NCBI GenBank assembly: GCA_963838735.1
Contig: CAWISG010000003.1
Location: 496,001-560,000 of the forward strand
DNA: 64,000 nucleotides
Reading direction: 5' to 3'
From: Parerythrobacter_A sp963838735
GTDB lineage: Bacteria > Pseudomonadota > Alphaproteobacteria > Sphingomonadales > Sphingomonadaceae
Shown: one piece after another, positions 8,468 to 16,993 of the stretch
How positions within the stretch are numbered: position 1 is the stretch's first letter
Layout of the letters: each line of letters starts with the position of its first letter
Notes under the pieces: generated by a model
Databases searched by the model: none
What the model was told of the DNA's origin: nothing
Seen by the model: only the letters and a program-made list of their open reading frames with translations
Made by a program: the position numbers and the translations under genes

Positions 8468-9904
8468 ATGGCAAGCAATAGTGAAACAACTGGCGCGAAT
8501 GCGGGCAGCACAGTCGTCACCCGCTTCGCGCCCTCGCCCACAGGATATCTGCATCTTGGCGGAGCGCGCACGGCCCTGTTCAACTGGCTGTTCGCCCGGC
8601 ATCACGGCGGAAAGGCACTGCTGCGCATCGAGGACACCGATGCCAAACGCTCGACGCAGGATGCCATCGACAAGATCATCGAAGGGCTGGACTGGCTTGG
8701 CCTGGATTACGATGCCGAACCGGTGTTCCAGTCGCAGCGCGCCGACCGGCACCGCGAGGTTGCCGAGGCGTTGCTCGCTAATGGTCACGCCTACAAGTGC
8801 TTCGCCACACCCGAAGAGCTTGAACAGATGCGCGCCGAGCAGCGCGCCGCAAAACAGCCGATGCGGTATGATGGCCGGTGGCGTGAACGCGATGCGTCCG
8901 AAGCCGCGCGCGATGCGCCTTATGTCGTCAGGCTCAAGACGCCAACGGACGGCGAGACAGTGCTGCACGATCTGGTCCAGGGCGAAGTGCGCGTCGCCAA
9001 CGCCGAGATCGACGATTACGTCTTGCTGCGCGCCGATGGCAGCCCGACCTACATGCTGGCCGTGGTGGTTGACGACCATGACATGGGATGCACTCATATC
9101 ATCCGTGGTGACGACCACCTTAACAATGCATTCCGCCAACTACCGGTTTTGCGCGCAATGGATGCGATCGAGGGCGGCTGGCCCGATCCGCAATATGCAC
9201 ATGTCCCGCTGATACACGGTGCAGACGGAGCGAAGCTGTCGAAACGCCACGGCGCGGTTGGCGTGGAAGCGTATCGCGACGAGCTCGGCGTTCTGCCCGA
9301 AGCGCTGTTCAACTACCTATTGCGGTTGGGCTGGGGCCACGGTGACAAGGAAGAGTTCACGATGGCCGAAGCTGTCGAATTGTTCGACCTGTCAGACGTC
9401 GGCAAGGGCGCGTCGCGCTTTGATGCCAAGAAGTTGATGCATCTCAATGGACACCATATTCGAGAAGCAGGCGATGCGCGCCTTGCAAAGCTTGTGGCTG
9501 CGGAACTTGATGGCGATTGCGACGTGTCACTGCTGGAGCAGGCGATGCCAGTGCTGAAAGTGCGCGCGAAGGATATTTACGAGCTTGCCGAAGGTGCAGC
9601 GTTTCTGTTCGCCAAGCGTCCTCTGCCCCTTACCGAGAAGGCGGAACGGCTGCTTGATGGAGCCGGGCGCGACATTTTGGGCAAGATATCAGCACGTCTG
9701 CACACCGAAAATGACTGGACAACGGAACGCCTCGAAGCCACTACAAAGGCGCTGGCGCAGGAATTTGAACTGGGCCTAGGCAAGCTGGCGCAACCCATGC
9801 GGGCTGCGCTGACGGGGACGACCACGTCGCCGGGCATTTTCGACGTACTGGTGCTGCTGGGCCGCGATGAATCGCTGGCCCGGATCGACGCCCAGATCGG
9901 CTGA
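8468..9904 (+). CDS. gltX: Glutamate--tRNA ligase
   Basis: 478-residue class I aminoacyl-tRNA synthetase charging tRNA-Glu. The HIGH-like signature is in RFAPSPTGYLHLGGARTALF, the KMSKS-like signature is KLSKRHG, and the C-terminal helical anticodon-binding region has normal length. The open frame extends almost 400 bases upstream, antisense to comEC, but the ATG at 8468 is preceded by AAGGAAG and begins a normal N-terminus. Alphaproteobacteria often have two GltX copies, one misacylating tRNA-Gln; which one this is cannot be told from the sequence alone. Confidence 0.95.
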   Translation: MASNSETTGANAGSTVVTRFAPSPTGYLHLGGARTALFNWLFARHHGGKALLRIEDTDAKRSTQDAIDKIIEGLDWLGLDYDAEPVFQSQRADRHREVAEALLANGHAYKCFATPEELEQMRAEQRAAKQPMRYDGRWRERDASEAARDAPYVVRLKTPTDGETVLHDLVQGEVRVANAEIDDYVLLRADGSPTYMLAVVVDDHDMGCTHIIRGDDHLNNAFRQLPVLRAMDAIEGGWPDPQYAHVPLIHGADGAKLSKRHGAVGVEAYRDELGVLPEALFNYLLRLGWGHGDKEEFTMAEAVELFDLSDVGKGASRFDAKKLMHLNGHHIREAGDARLAKLVAAELDGDCDVSLLEQAMPVLKVRAKDIYELAEGAAFLFAKRPLPLTEKAERLLDGAGRDILGKISARLHTENDWTTERLEATTKALAQEFELGLGKLAQPMRAALTGTTTSPGIFDVLVLLGRDESLARIDAQIG

Positions 9905-9954
9905 TCGCGCGCCTGCGTCCCGCTTGCGCGCACCGTTTGTTAGGAGAAAACGAA

Positions 9955-11241
9955 ATGGCGGACAAACAGGCAACGCTGGACACCGGCGGCCAAGGTCACG
10001 ATTTTCCCGTATTGGAAGGCAGCATCGGCCCCGACGTGGTCGATATTCGCAAACTGTATGGCAAGACCGGGCAATTTACCTTCGATCCCGGCTACAAGTC
10101 CACCGCCAGTTGCGAAAGTGCGCTGACCTATATCGACGGCAATGAAGGCGTTCTGCTGCATCGCGGCTATCCCATCGGCCAGCTTGCCGAGCACTCCAGC
10201 TTCATGGAAGTCGCATATCTGTTGCTGAACGGCGAACTGCCTGGGCAAGCCGAGCTGGACGATTTCAATTATACGATCACGCGGCATACGATGGTCCATG
10301 ACCAGCTGCGCCAATTCTTTCAGGGTTTCCGGCGAGACGCGCACCCGATGGCGATCATGTGCGGTGTGGTCGGGGCGTTGTCGGCGTTTTACCATGACAG
10401 CACGGATATTTCGGACCCGGAGCATCGCAAGATTTCCAGCCATCGGCTGATCGCCAAAATGCCGACCATCGCGGCGATGGCGTACAAATACTCGACCGGG
10501 CAGCCGTTTCTCTATCCCGACAATACGCTGAGCTACACGGGCAACTTCCTGCGGATGACGTTCGGCGTTCCGGCCGAAGAATATGAAGTTGTTCCCGCAG
10601 TCGAGCGGGCGATGGACAAGATTTTCATCCTCCATGCCGACCATGAACAGAACGCATCGACATCCACCGTGCGGCTCGCCGGTTCTTCGGGCGCGAACCC
10701 GTTTGCCTGCACCGCAGCCGGTATTGCCTGCCTGTGGGGTCCGGCACATGGCGGCGCGAACGAAGCGGCGCTGAACATGCTGCGCGAGATCGGCACGCCG
10801 GATCGCATCGGCCATTATATCGAGCGGGCCAAGGACAAGAACGATCCGTTCCGCCTGATGGGCTTCGGGCATCGCGTTTACAAAAACTACGATCCGCGTG
10901 CCACGGTGATGCAGAAGACCGTGCGCGAAGTGTTCGACGCGTTGAAGGTCAACGACCCTGTCTTCGAAACGGCGTTACAGCTGGAAGAAATGGCGTTGAA
11001 CGACGACTATTTCAAAGAGAAAAAACTGTTCCCGAACGTCGATTTCTATTCCGGCGTGATCCTGTCGGCCATTGGCTTCCCGACCACGATGTTCACCGCA
11101 CTGTTCGCGCTCGCGCGCACCGTCGGCTGGGTGGCGCAATGGAACGAGATGATTTCCGATCCAGGCCAGGTGATCGGTCGCCCGCGCCAGCTTTATACCG
11201 GGCCGACACAGCGCGACTATACCCCGGTCGAAAAACGCTAA
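9955..11241 (+). CDS. gltA: Citrate synthase (type I, hexameric class)
   Basis: 428-residue TCA-cycle enzyme condensing oxaloacetate and acetyl-CoA. Active-site segments are visible: GPAHGGANEAAL (first His), GFGHRVYKNYDPRA (second His, substrate Arg) and NVDFYSGVI (catalytic Asp). Length and the N-terminal domain match the Gram-negative NADH-regulated class. The ATG at 9955 has an AGGAGA ribosome-binding site at 9942-9947; upstream in-frame codons lie before it and were rejected. It follows gltX by 50 bases and could be co-transcribed. Confidence 0.96.
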   Translation: MADKQATLDTGGQGHDFPVLEGSIGPDVVDIRKLYGKTGQFTFDPGYKSTASCESALTYIDGNEGVLLHRGYPIGQLAEHSSFMEVAYLLLNGELPGQAELDDFNYTITRHTMVHDQLRQFFQGFRRDAHPMAIMCGVVGALSAFYHDSTDISDPEHRKISSHRLIAKMPTIAAMAYKYSTGQPFLYPDNTLSYTGNFLRMTFGVPAEEYEVVPAVERAMDKIFILHADHEQNASTSTVRLAGSSGANPFACTAAGIACLWGPAHGGANEAALNMLREIGTPDRIGHYIERAKDKNDPFRLMGFGHRVYKNYDPRATVMQKTVREVFDALKVNDPVFETALQLEEMALNDDYFKEKKLFPNVDFYSGVILSAIGFPTTMFTALFALARTVGWVAQWNEMISDPGQVIGRPRQLYTGPTQRDYTPVEKR

Positions 11242-11256
11242 CGGCTACAGGCGTGT

Positions 11257-11271
11257 CGCTTCCGTGAAGCG
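11257..11271. terminator. Short hairpin between convergent gltA and kinase-like gene
   Basis: CGCTTC-CGT-GAAGCG forms a 6-bp stem in the 39-base gap between two convergent stops. There is no T-run, so this is at best a weak bidirectional terminator. Confidence 0.3.
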
Positions 11272-11280
11272 GCCCGTCGC

Positions 11281-12642
11281 CTAATGCTCCGGCGGCAGGT
11301 CTAGGATGAAACGCGCGCCCTTGCCCGGCTCGCTCTCAACGCGCAATTCACCGCCAAGTGCGCGTGCAATCTGGCGCGAGATGTAAAGACCGAGGCCCGA
11401 ACCGCCGTCGCCGCCGCGCCCAAGACGCTCGAATTTCTCAAAGACGAGCGCTTGTTGTTGCTCGTCCAGTCCAGGCCCCTCGTCCGACACCGCAATCTGC
11501 GCGCCGGCATCGGTGTGCGCGATACTTATGACCACGCGCGACTGGTCCGGTGCATACCGGATGGCGTTGCCGACAAGGTTCAGCAGTATCTGTAAAACGC
11601 GTCGGAATTCGGCAGTAGCAGGCACGCTCGCATTGAGGTCGGGCTGGATTAGCACGATGTTCTTTTCCTGCGCGCGCACTGATAATATACCCGCCGCCCG
11701 CCGCGCCACATCGCCCAGATCGATCTGGTCCGGAGCCGTGGTGAAGTCTTCCGCTTCGACGACTTCGAGATCGGTCAGGTCCTCGATAAGCGACAGCAAG
11801 TGCTGCCCTGCGGCAGCGATGTCGGCAGCATAGGCGCTGTATTCGTCGCTGATCGGCCCCGCCATGCGGGTGCGTATGGTCTCCGCATTGGCGATGATCC
11901 GCGCGATAGGCTGGCGCAGGACAGGCGCAAGCTCGCGCCCGATGGACTGGGTAATGCTGGCGGCAGGGGTATCGGGCGTATTATCCGGTGCCGCCAGAAC
12001 CTGCTGCGGCACCAGATACAGTTCGAATCCGCTATCCTTATTAGCTACCGGCAAAAGCCGCGCGCACCAGTCGCGTTCGGACCCTTTGATAGCACAGATC
12101 GCCCCGTCGAGCAGGCGCCAGTGAAGGGGCTGGCGGTGACTGTTCCGCGGAAAGGTGACAAAGTCCGTCCAGGGTGTACCCGCCGCATCGTTCATAGCGG
12201 CGACCGTGTCGGCAATGTCGGCGGCATCGCCCGCTGCGGCCAGTATCGCCTGCGCCGGATCGAGGCGGGCGGTCAGTTCGGCAAGGCTGCAATCGACATC
12301 GATCTGGCGCTGGGCCTGCCCCGGATCGGCGTCCATGTCATAAGGAATGCTTTGCCAGCTCGAAATGCCGAGCAGGATCGCCTTGCCATCCGCGAGCGGT
12401 GCGATTTGCGCCGTCGCTTCGATCAGGTTCTCGCCATCGAAAGCCGAGAAACCCTGCGACTTGGGGCCATCCAGCGCGAGGCTTTCGGCCACGATATCGC
12501 GCAGTTCCGGTATTGCGACAGCACCTGGAATGCTGCCGCCGCACTGGTATTGCAGCGCGGCCAGCGGGTCCTGTGCTTCGAGCAGTTGCCCTGCGGCATC
12601 CAGCTTGGCGCGCGCAATGAAAGTTCCTGTCAGCCCCGGCAT
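11281..12642 (-). CDS. Histidine-kinase-like protein lacking the phospho-accepting His
   Basis: 453 residues. Residues 1 to about 225 form a soluble, possibly PAS-like sensor region with no membrane segment. A HisKA-like helical pair spans about 230-295 and a complete HATPase_c domain about 310-450, with N-box LLNLVGNAIRYAP, G1 box SDEGPGLDE and G2 box GSGLGLYI. Where HisKA normally reads HELRTP, this protein reads PVLRQP, so Pro240 stands in place of the phosphorylated His. It should bind ATP but not autophosphorylate at the usual site, a known state for pseudokinases such as Caulobacter DivL, which has Tyr there. It overlaps the upstream unknown gene by one base (TAATG) and shares an operon with an HPt-like gene. 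Confidence 0.8.
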   Translation of the reverse strand: MPGLTGTFIARAKLDAAGQLLEAQDPLAALQYQCGGSIPGAVAIPELRDIVAESLALDGPKSQGFSAFDGENLIEATAQIAPLADGKAILLGISSWQSIPYDMDADPGQAQRQIDVDCSLAELTARLDPAQAILAAAGDAADIADTVAAMNDAAGTPWTDFVTFPRNSHRQPLHWRLLDGAICAIKGSERDWCARLLPVANKDSGFELYLVPQQVLAAPDNTPDTPAASITQSIGRELAPVLRQPIARIIANAETIRTRMAGPISDEYSAYAADIAAAGQHLLSLIEDLTDLEVVEAEDFTTAPDQIDLGDVARRAAGILSVRAQEKNIVLIQPDLNASVPATAEFRRVLQILLNLVGNAIRYAPDQSRVVISIAHTDAGAQIAVSDEGPGLDEQQQALVFEKFERLGRGGDGGSGLGLYISRQIARALGGELRVESEPGKGARFILDLPPEH

Positions 12643-13601
12643 TACGTGTCACCTGCCTGCACCGGCAAAGCGCGCAACAGTCCGCGCGCAGTTTCACGGC
12701 GAAGGCTGCCGATCCCCTCCGGAGCGGAGCGGTCAGGACGCAGGAACGCGAACTGTTGGGCGACGCCCTTCTCCGGCAAACCGGCTGCGCGCAGAGATAC
12801 CGCAAGCCGCGCAGCCTGCTGCTCGGTCATGGCGAGAACGGTTCTGTCGCGCAGTTGCGAAGTGGCGTTGGCCAAAGCGCAGGCAAACATGGAAACACCC
12901 GCATGTGATAGCGACAGCGCAGCTTCAGGCCGTTCGTGCCGCTCTAGCAAACGATCCATCAGCACGGTACGCGCCGTTACCTCGTCACGCGTTGCGCGCA
13001 ATTTCATTTCGGCCTGCGCGAGCGCATTCCTGGCATTCGCTCCGGCAAAATTGTGCCAATTGTCAATAATTGCATCTAGAACATTCGCAGGTAGTTCCAC
13101 AACAGGCAGGGCCATGCGGCGATGATACTGCATGAATCGAGCCTGCGCCGTCAGCGCCGCCATCGCCGCGCTCGCTAATTCGGCATCGCCCGCCGCCACC
13201 GCTTCCTGCACGAAAGGCGGCAACACGGGGTCGAGCCCGCTTCGTTTTTCCAGTGACAGAGCCAGTTGTGCCTCGATTGTCAGAGCGTGGCAATAGACCA
13301 AAAACGCGGGCGTACGCAGTAAGTGGGCGGCCAACCCATCCTTCGCCGCAGCGACGAATCCCGCCACATCGCCACTAGGTTGGGCTTCGCCCTGTGCCGT
13401 TAATAGCTGGCTTGCGACATGCGCTGCGCGCGCCCTGATAGAAGCGACAACCTGATCGTTAAATAGCGTGTTGTCCGGCGTTGCCACCAGATGCGACAGG
13501 ATCGGCGCAACCGACGACAGCAGAGCGTCGCCGGACACCAGCGCATCGCGCAGGATGGTATCCGCTGCATTGTCGGGTGTGTGGTCAGATTGGGCGGTCA
13601 T
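12642..13601 (-). CDS. Unknown alpha-helical protein
   Basis: 319 residues, rich in Ala and Leu, predicted soluble and almost entirely helical, with no signal peptide, membrane segment or metal-binding cluster. I do not recognise a family with confidence; the all-helical layout is loosely like the alphaproteobacterial DUF2336 proteins, but that is a weak resemblance. The ATG at 13601 was chosen because AGAGGA stands at proper distance; an ATG six codons upstream lies before that site. It lies between an HPt-like gene and a kinase-like gene, so a role in the same signalling complex is likely. Its stop overlaps the kinase-like start by one base. Confidence 0.7.
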   Translation of the reverse strand: MTAQSDHTPDNAADTILRDALVSGDALLSSVAPILSHLVATPDNTLFNDQVVASIRARAAHVASQLLTAQGEAQPSGDVAGFVAAAKDGLAAHLLRTPAFLVYCHALTIEAQLALSLEKRSGLDPVLPPFVQEAVAAGDAELASAAMAALTAQARFMQYHRRMALPVVELPANVLDAIIDNWHNFAGANARNALAQAEMKLRATRDEVTARTVLMDRLLERHERPEAALSLSHAGVSMFACALANATSQLRDRTVLAMTEQQAARLAVSLRAAGLPEKGVAQQFAFLRPDRSAPEGIGSLRRETARGLLRALPVQAGDT

Positions 13602-13623
13602 CCGGTCCTCTTCGCCCAAGTGG

Positions 13624-13992
13624 CTAAGCCGACACGGTTAATTTGGCGTTAGCTTTGTGACGTGTTGCATACGGCGCGCGGGTCAGGCGCCGGGATTTGC
13701 GAAACTGTTCACAATATAGCTCGATCCGCCGCTTTACGGAAGGTTCACCCGGAACCGCGTCGACCGCTTCCTGCGCGAGCATCATCAGTTCCTCGGCATG
13801 GAAGCTGGCAGCGATGCCTTTCAGCCGATTGGCCGCGACAACCCAATTTGCATCGCAGCGAGACCGCTGCAGCAGGTCAAGCTGGCGCTCCACGCTATCC
13901 GCAAACGCACTGCGCAGTTCGCGCAACAACTCGGTGTCCGCACCAGCGGCGGCGGCGATCGTGGCATCCAGACTGGTGGTTTCGTAAGCCAT
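13624..13992 (-). CDS. HPt-like protein lacking the conserved His
   Basis: 122 residues, mainly helical, resembling histidine phosphotransfer (HPt) domains. The core NRLKGIAASFHAEELMMLAQE lines up with the HPt consensus H-x-L-K-G-x-A-x3-G-A-x2-L, but Asn55 occupies the place of the phosphorylated His. It therefore probably cannot relay phosphate and may act as a binding or scaffold module. It is the first gene of a three-gene minus-strand unit with the unknown helical protein and the His-less kinase-like protein. The start lies 24 bases from the CtrA-type site that it shares with the divergent TipN-like gene. Confidence 0.7.
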   Translation of the reverse strand: MAYETTSLDATIAAAAGADTELLRELRSAFADSVERQLDLLQRSRCDANWVVAANRLKGIAASFHAEELMMLAQEAVDAVPGEPSVKRRIELYCEQFRKSRRLTRAPYATRHKANAKLTVSA

Positions 13993-14015
13993 TCCGTCGC
14001 CGTACCTGCATAGCG

Positions 14016-14030
14016 TTAAGACGGGTTTAA
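14016..14030. promoter_or_regulatory. CtrA-type binding site (TTAA-N7-TTAA)
   Basis: TTAAGACGGGTTTAA is an exact TTAA-N7-TTAA full site for the alphaproteobacterial cell-cycle regulator CtrA. It lies between divergent genes, 24 bases from the HPt-like start and 32 bases from the TipN-like start, so it could control both. Confidence 0.65.
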
Positions 14031-14046
14031 TCAGCCCCGATCTGTG

Positions 14047-14055
14047 TTATCCACA
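14047..14055 (+). promoter_or_regulatory. Consensus DnaA box
   Basis: TTATCCACA is a perfect high-affinity DnaA box, six bases before the chosen ATG of the TipN-like gene and 17 bases from the CtrA-type site. One isolated box suggests transcriptional control by DnaA, not an origin; no cluster of boxes or AT-rich unwinding region is seen. Confidence 0.55.
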
Positions 14056-14061
14056 ACAGCT

Positions 14062-16695
14062 ATGACCGCAGACAGAACCATACGCGCCGTGACCTCGCAA
14101 GATGCGGAAGAGCCAGTCGATATTGAACAACTCCCTGTCGAGGCAAAGTTTTCGGACGAGTTCGCCGAAAACGAAGACTCAATCGAGTGGGAAGAAGAAG
14201 CACTGGCGCGACCGGTTCGGAACTGGCGCGGTTGGCTGGTCACTGGGGTGGCCGTCATTACGGCGGCGGGATGGACGGGATTTTTCGCATGGGCGCATCA
14301 GGGCGCGCTTCTTGGTGGTGCAACCCCGATTGCTGCTTCCGCCCTAATTGCCGACTGGGCCATACCGATTACCGTGATACTGGTTGCATGGGCGGTGCTG
14401 GCGCGCAGCCGTCGCCATGAGGCGGCGCGCTTCGATGCGGCGGTAAACGATGTGACCGTCGCATCCGCCGATCTGGAAGATCGCCTGTCTGCGGCCAACC
14501 GGGAATTGAGCCTGGCGCGCGAATTCCTGACCGCGCAAGCTCGCGACCTTGAATCGCTTGGCCGTGTCGCAGAACAGCGTTTGACCGAAAGCGCCGATAG
14601 CCTGCGCCATCTTATCGTCGAAAATACCGGACAAGTGGAGGCCGTCGCCACAGCCAGCGCGACCGCGCGCGAGAATATGGAGGCCCTGCGTGAAAACCTG
14701 CCTGTGCTGGCAACATCCGCACGCGATGTATCCAACCAGATCGGCACTGCCGGGCGCACGGCGCAGGCGCAAGTCGGCGAATTGGTGGCGGGCTTCGGAC
14801 GACTTAACGAATTCGGGCAGGCAAGCGAACGGCAAGTCGAAGTGCTTCGCGCCCGTATCGATGCCGCACTGGTGAATTTCACCAGCCATATCGAAGCCAC
14901 CGATGACGCCTCGCGCGCGCAACTCTCTGCGTTACAGGAACATGCCGATGCCTTCGATACGCGCATCGGGGAGCACAGCGAGAGGGTCTTCGCGGCTTTG
15001 CGCGGACGAGTGGACGAACTCGACACCGCTTTCGATACGACGCGCACGAAGATGGACGATGCCGCGGATACCGCGTCGGCAAAGCTGGAGGAGCGCATCG
15101 CGGCACTCCGCACAGATGCGGAATCGGTAACGGTCATGCTTGGTACCGCGCAAAGCGAAGCGCTTGCCGGGTGGGATGCCCAAGTCAAACAGCTGGAAGC
15201 GGATTTGCGCGATGCTGTCGCGCGTATTCGGGCAATCGACGAACAAGCGCTTTCTGCGGCCAACACCAAGCTGGACGAGTTGCGGGCCGAGGCGGCTACC
15301 ATCGACGAAGGTATAGAGCAGCGTAACGCCCTCGTTCTGGAAAAGCTTGCTGCGCGGCGCGCGACATTCGCGAAAGACGAGGTGGCGGCTGTGGAACAGT
15401 TGACGCGCAGATTGGACCACTTCGACAACGAATTGACTCAGCGCCGCGATGCCGAAGCCAACTTGCGGAACGAAGCGGACGCGCTTGCTTCCGATTTCGC
15501 TGCGCGTGTGGAAGTTTTCGAGGCCAGCTTGCAAAGGTTGGCCGAAACTGCCGGAGAAGCACAGACCCGTATTGCTGAACGCGAGCAATCGCTGCGCGAT
15601 ACCGTCAGCGAAAGTCAGGCTGGGTTTGATGCCGCCGAAGCCCGGCTGTCCGCTCTGACCGACGCCAGCGTACGTCTGCTCGAATTGATTCAGGCAAGCG
15701 CGCAGCATTCGCGCGATGAACTGCCATCGGTATTGAACGATGCCGAAGAGGGCCTGCAGCGGGTGCTGGGCACGAGCCGCGATATTCGTGAAGAAATGGC
15801 AGTGCTGTCGGACCAAAGCGAAAGCGTTTCGAACTACATCATAACGGCGCGCGACAATGGCCGCGCAACCTATCGCGATATCGAGCAATTGCAGGAACGG
15901 CTTGGCCAGCACGCGACCGACCGGTCGGACGAACTGGACACGTTGCGGGCCAAACTGGCGGAATTGATAGACGACAACACCATGCTTAGCGACCAAAGCC
16001 GCGTTGCCGTTGAGGAAACACTTACCGCGCTGGACGATGCGGCGGGCAAGGCTTCGTTACGCGTGGCTGAAGCACTTGAAGACCGCCTTGTTTCGCTCGA
16101 GGGCGGGTTCGAGCAGCGAACCGGCGAAGCGATCAACGCCGCGTTTGAAAAGGGCGTCGCCGGTTCCATTGCGGAGCTGGATGGCGCGACTGCGCGTGCC
16201 GGTAGTGCCGGCCTGAATACGGTCCAGCAATTGCGTGACCAACTGGCCAAGGTCAACGAGCTGACCGGTAATCTTGAAACCCGCATCGCCCGAGCGCGCG
16301 AATTGTCCGAAGAGCAGGTCGACAATGATTTCGCACGGCGAGTTGCACTGATAACCGAGGCCTTGAATTCAAGTTCCATCGACATCGCCAAAGCGCTTTC
16401 GGAGGACGTGACCGATACAGCATGGGCATCCTATTTACGCGGGGATCGTGGTATTTTCACAAGGCGAGCAGTGCGCCTGCTGGACAACACCGAGGCGCGC
16501 GAGATTGCCGAAATATACGACGCCGATGCCGATTTCCGCGAGAATGTCAGCCGGTACATTCACGACTTCGAAGCCATGCTCCGCTCGATGCTGTCCACGC
16601 GCGACGGCAATGCGCTGGGCGTGACGCTGCTAAGCTCCGACATGGGCAAGCTGTATGTCGTGCTGGCCCAAGCTATCGAGCGGTTGCGCGAATAG
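14062..16695 (+). CDS. TipN-like membrane-anchored coiled-coil protein
   Basis: About 877 residues. After an acidic N-terminus come two membrane helices (about 58-77 and 90-114), then roughly 650 residues of heptad-rich, Ala/Glu/Arg-rich coiled coil, and a conserved-looking C-terminal domain with DRGIFTRRAVRLLDN, YIHDFEAMLRSML and LLSSDMGKLYVVLAQAIERL. Size and layout match Caulobacter TipN (888 residues, two membrane segments, long coiled coil), a pole marker that sets polarity and helps chromosome segregation; homology is an inference. A GTG at 14044 is an alternative start. No ribosome-binding site is visible before either, so the mRNA may be leaderless. The CtrA-type and DnaA sites immediately upstream fit cell-cycle control. 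Confidence 0.72.
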   Translation: MTADRTIRAVTSQDAEEPVDIEQLPVEAKFSDEFAENEDSIEWEEEALARPVRNWRGWLVTGVAVITAAGWTGFFAWAHQGALLGGATPIAASALIADWAIPITVILVAWAVLARSRRHEAARFDAAVNDVTVASADLEDRLSAANRELSLAREFLTAQARDLESLGRVAEQRLTESADSLRHLIVENTGQVEAVATASATARENMEALRENLPVLATSARDVSNQIGTAGRTAQAQVGELVAGFGRLNEFGQASERQVEVLRARIDAALVNFTSHIEATDDASRAQLSALQEHADAFDTRIGEHSERVFAALRGRVDELDTAFDTTRTKMDDAADTASAKLEERIAALRTDAESVTVMLGTAQSEALAGWDAQVKQLEADLRDAVARIRAIDEQALSAANTKLDELRAEAATIDEGIEQRNALVLEKLAARRATFAKDEVAAVEQLTRRLDHFDNELTQRRDAEANLRNEADALASDFAARVEVFEASLQRLAETAGEAQTRIAEREQSLRDTVSESQAGFDAAEARLSALTDASVRLLELIQASAQHSRDELPSVLNDAEEGLQRVLGTSRDIREEMAVLSDQSESVSNYIITARDNGRATYRDIEQLQERLGQHATDRSDELDTLRAKLAELIDDNTMLSDQSRVAVEETLTALDDAAGKASLRVAEALEDRLVSLEGGFEQRTGEAINAAFEKGVAGSIAELDGATARAGSAGLNTVQQLRDQLAKVNELTGNLETRIARARELSEEQVDNDFARRVALITEALNSSSIDIAKALSEDVTDTAWASYLRGDRGIFTRRAVRLLDNTEAREIAEIYDADADFRENVSRYIHDFEAMLRSMLSTRDGNALGVTLLSSDMGKLYVVLAQAIERLRE

Positions 16696-16714
16696 CAGGC
16701 GGTACAAAAATTCG

Positions 16715-16993
16715 TCAGGCGACACCGAACAATCGGCCCAGAATGTTCAGGTCTTCGAACCCGATCCACCCATAGATGTAATTTGCCACATAGGCCCCCG
16801 TCAGGACGATCGCCAGCAGCGTGGCACGAATTGCCAAGCGCCCCGGCTTGAAATTGGCCGGCGCACTGTCGGCCTGGCCTGGCGTCAGCGGCACGCCCGC
16901 TTCTTCATGCGTGCGCACACCAAATGGCAGCAGGAAGAACGCGCTCATCACCCAGACCAGCGCGTAGATTGCGAGTATCGACGTCCAGTTCAC
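16715..16993 (-). CDS. DUF1467 family membrane protein
   Basis: 92-residue protein with two membrane helices, one at the N-terminus (ILAIYALVWVMSAFFLLPFG) and one near the C-terminus, separated by a short polar loop containing GVRTHEE. This is the pattern of the alphaproteobacterial DUF1467 family, whose function is unknown. The start is a GTG at 16993 that overlaps the rnj stop (GTGA); a longer frame begins inside rnj and was rejected. It is the last gene of the long operon that begins with nuoA. Confidence 0.8.
   Translation of the reverse strand: MNWTSILAIYALVWVMSAFFLLPFGVRTHEEAGVPLTPGQADSAPANFKPGRLAIRATLLAIVLTGAYVANYIYGWIGFEDLNILGRLFGVA

Noticed and set aside
14047..14055. DnaA box as part of a replication origin
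   Set aside because: Only one box was found, without an AT-rich unwinding segment or origin-type neighbours; regulation is more likely.
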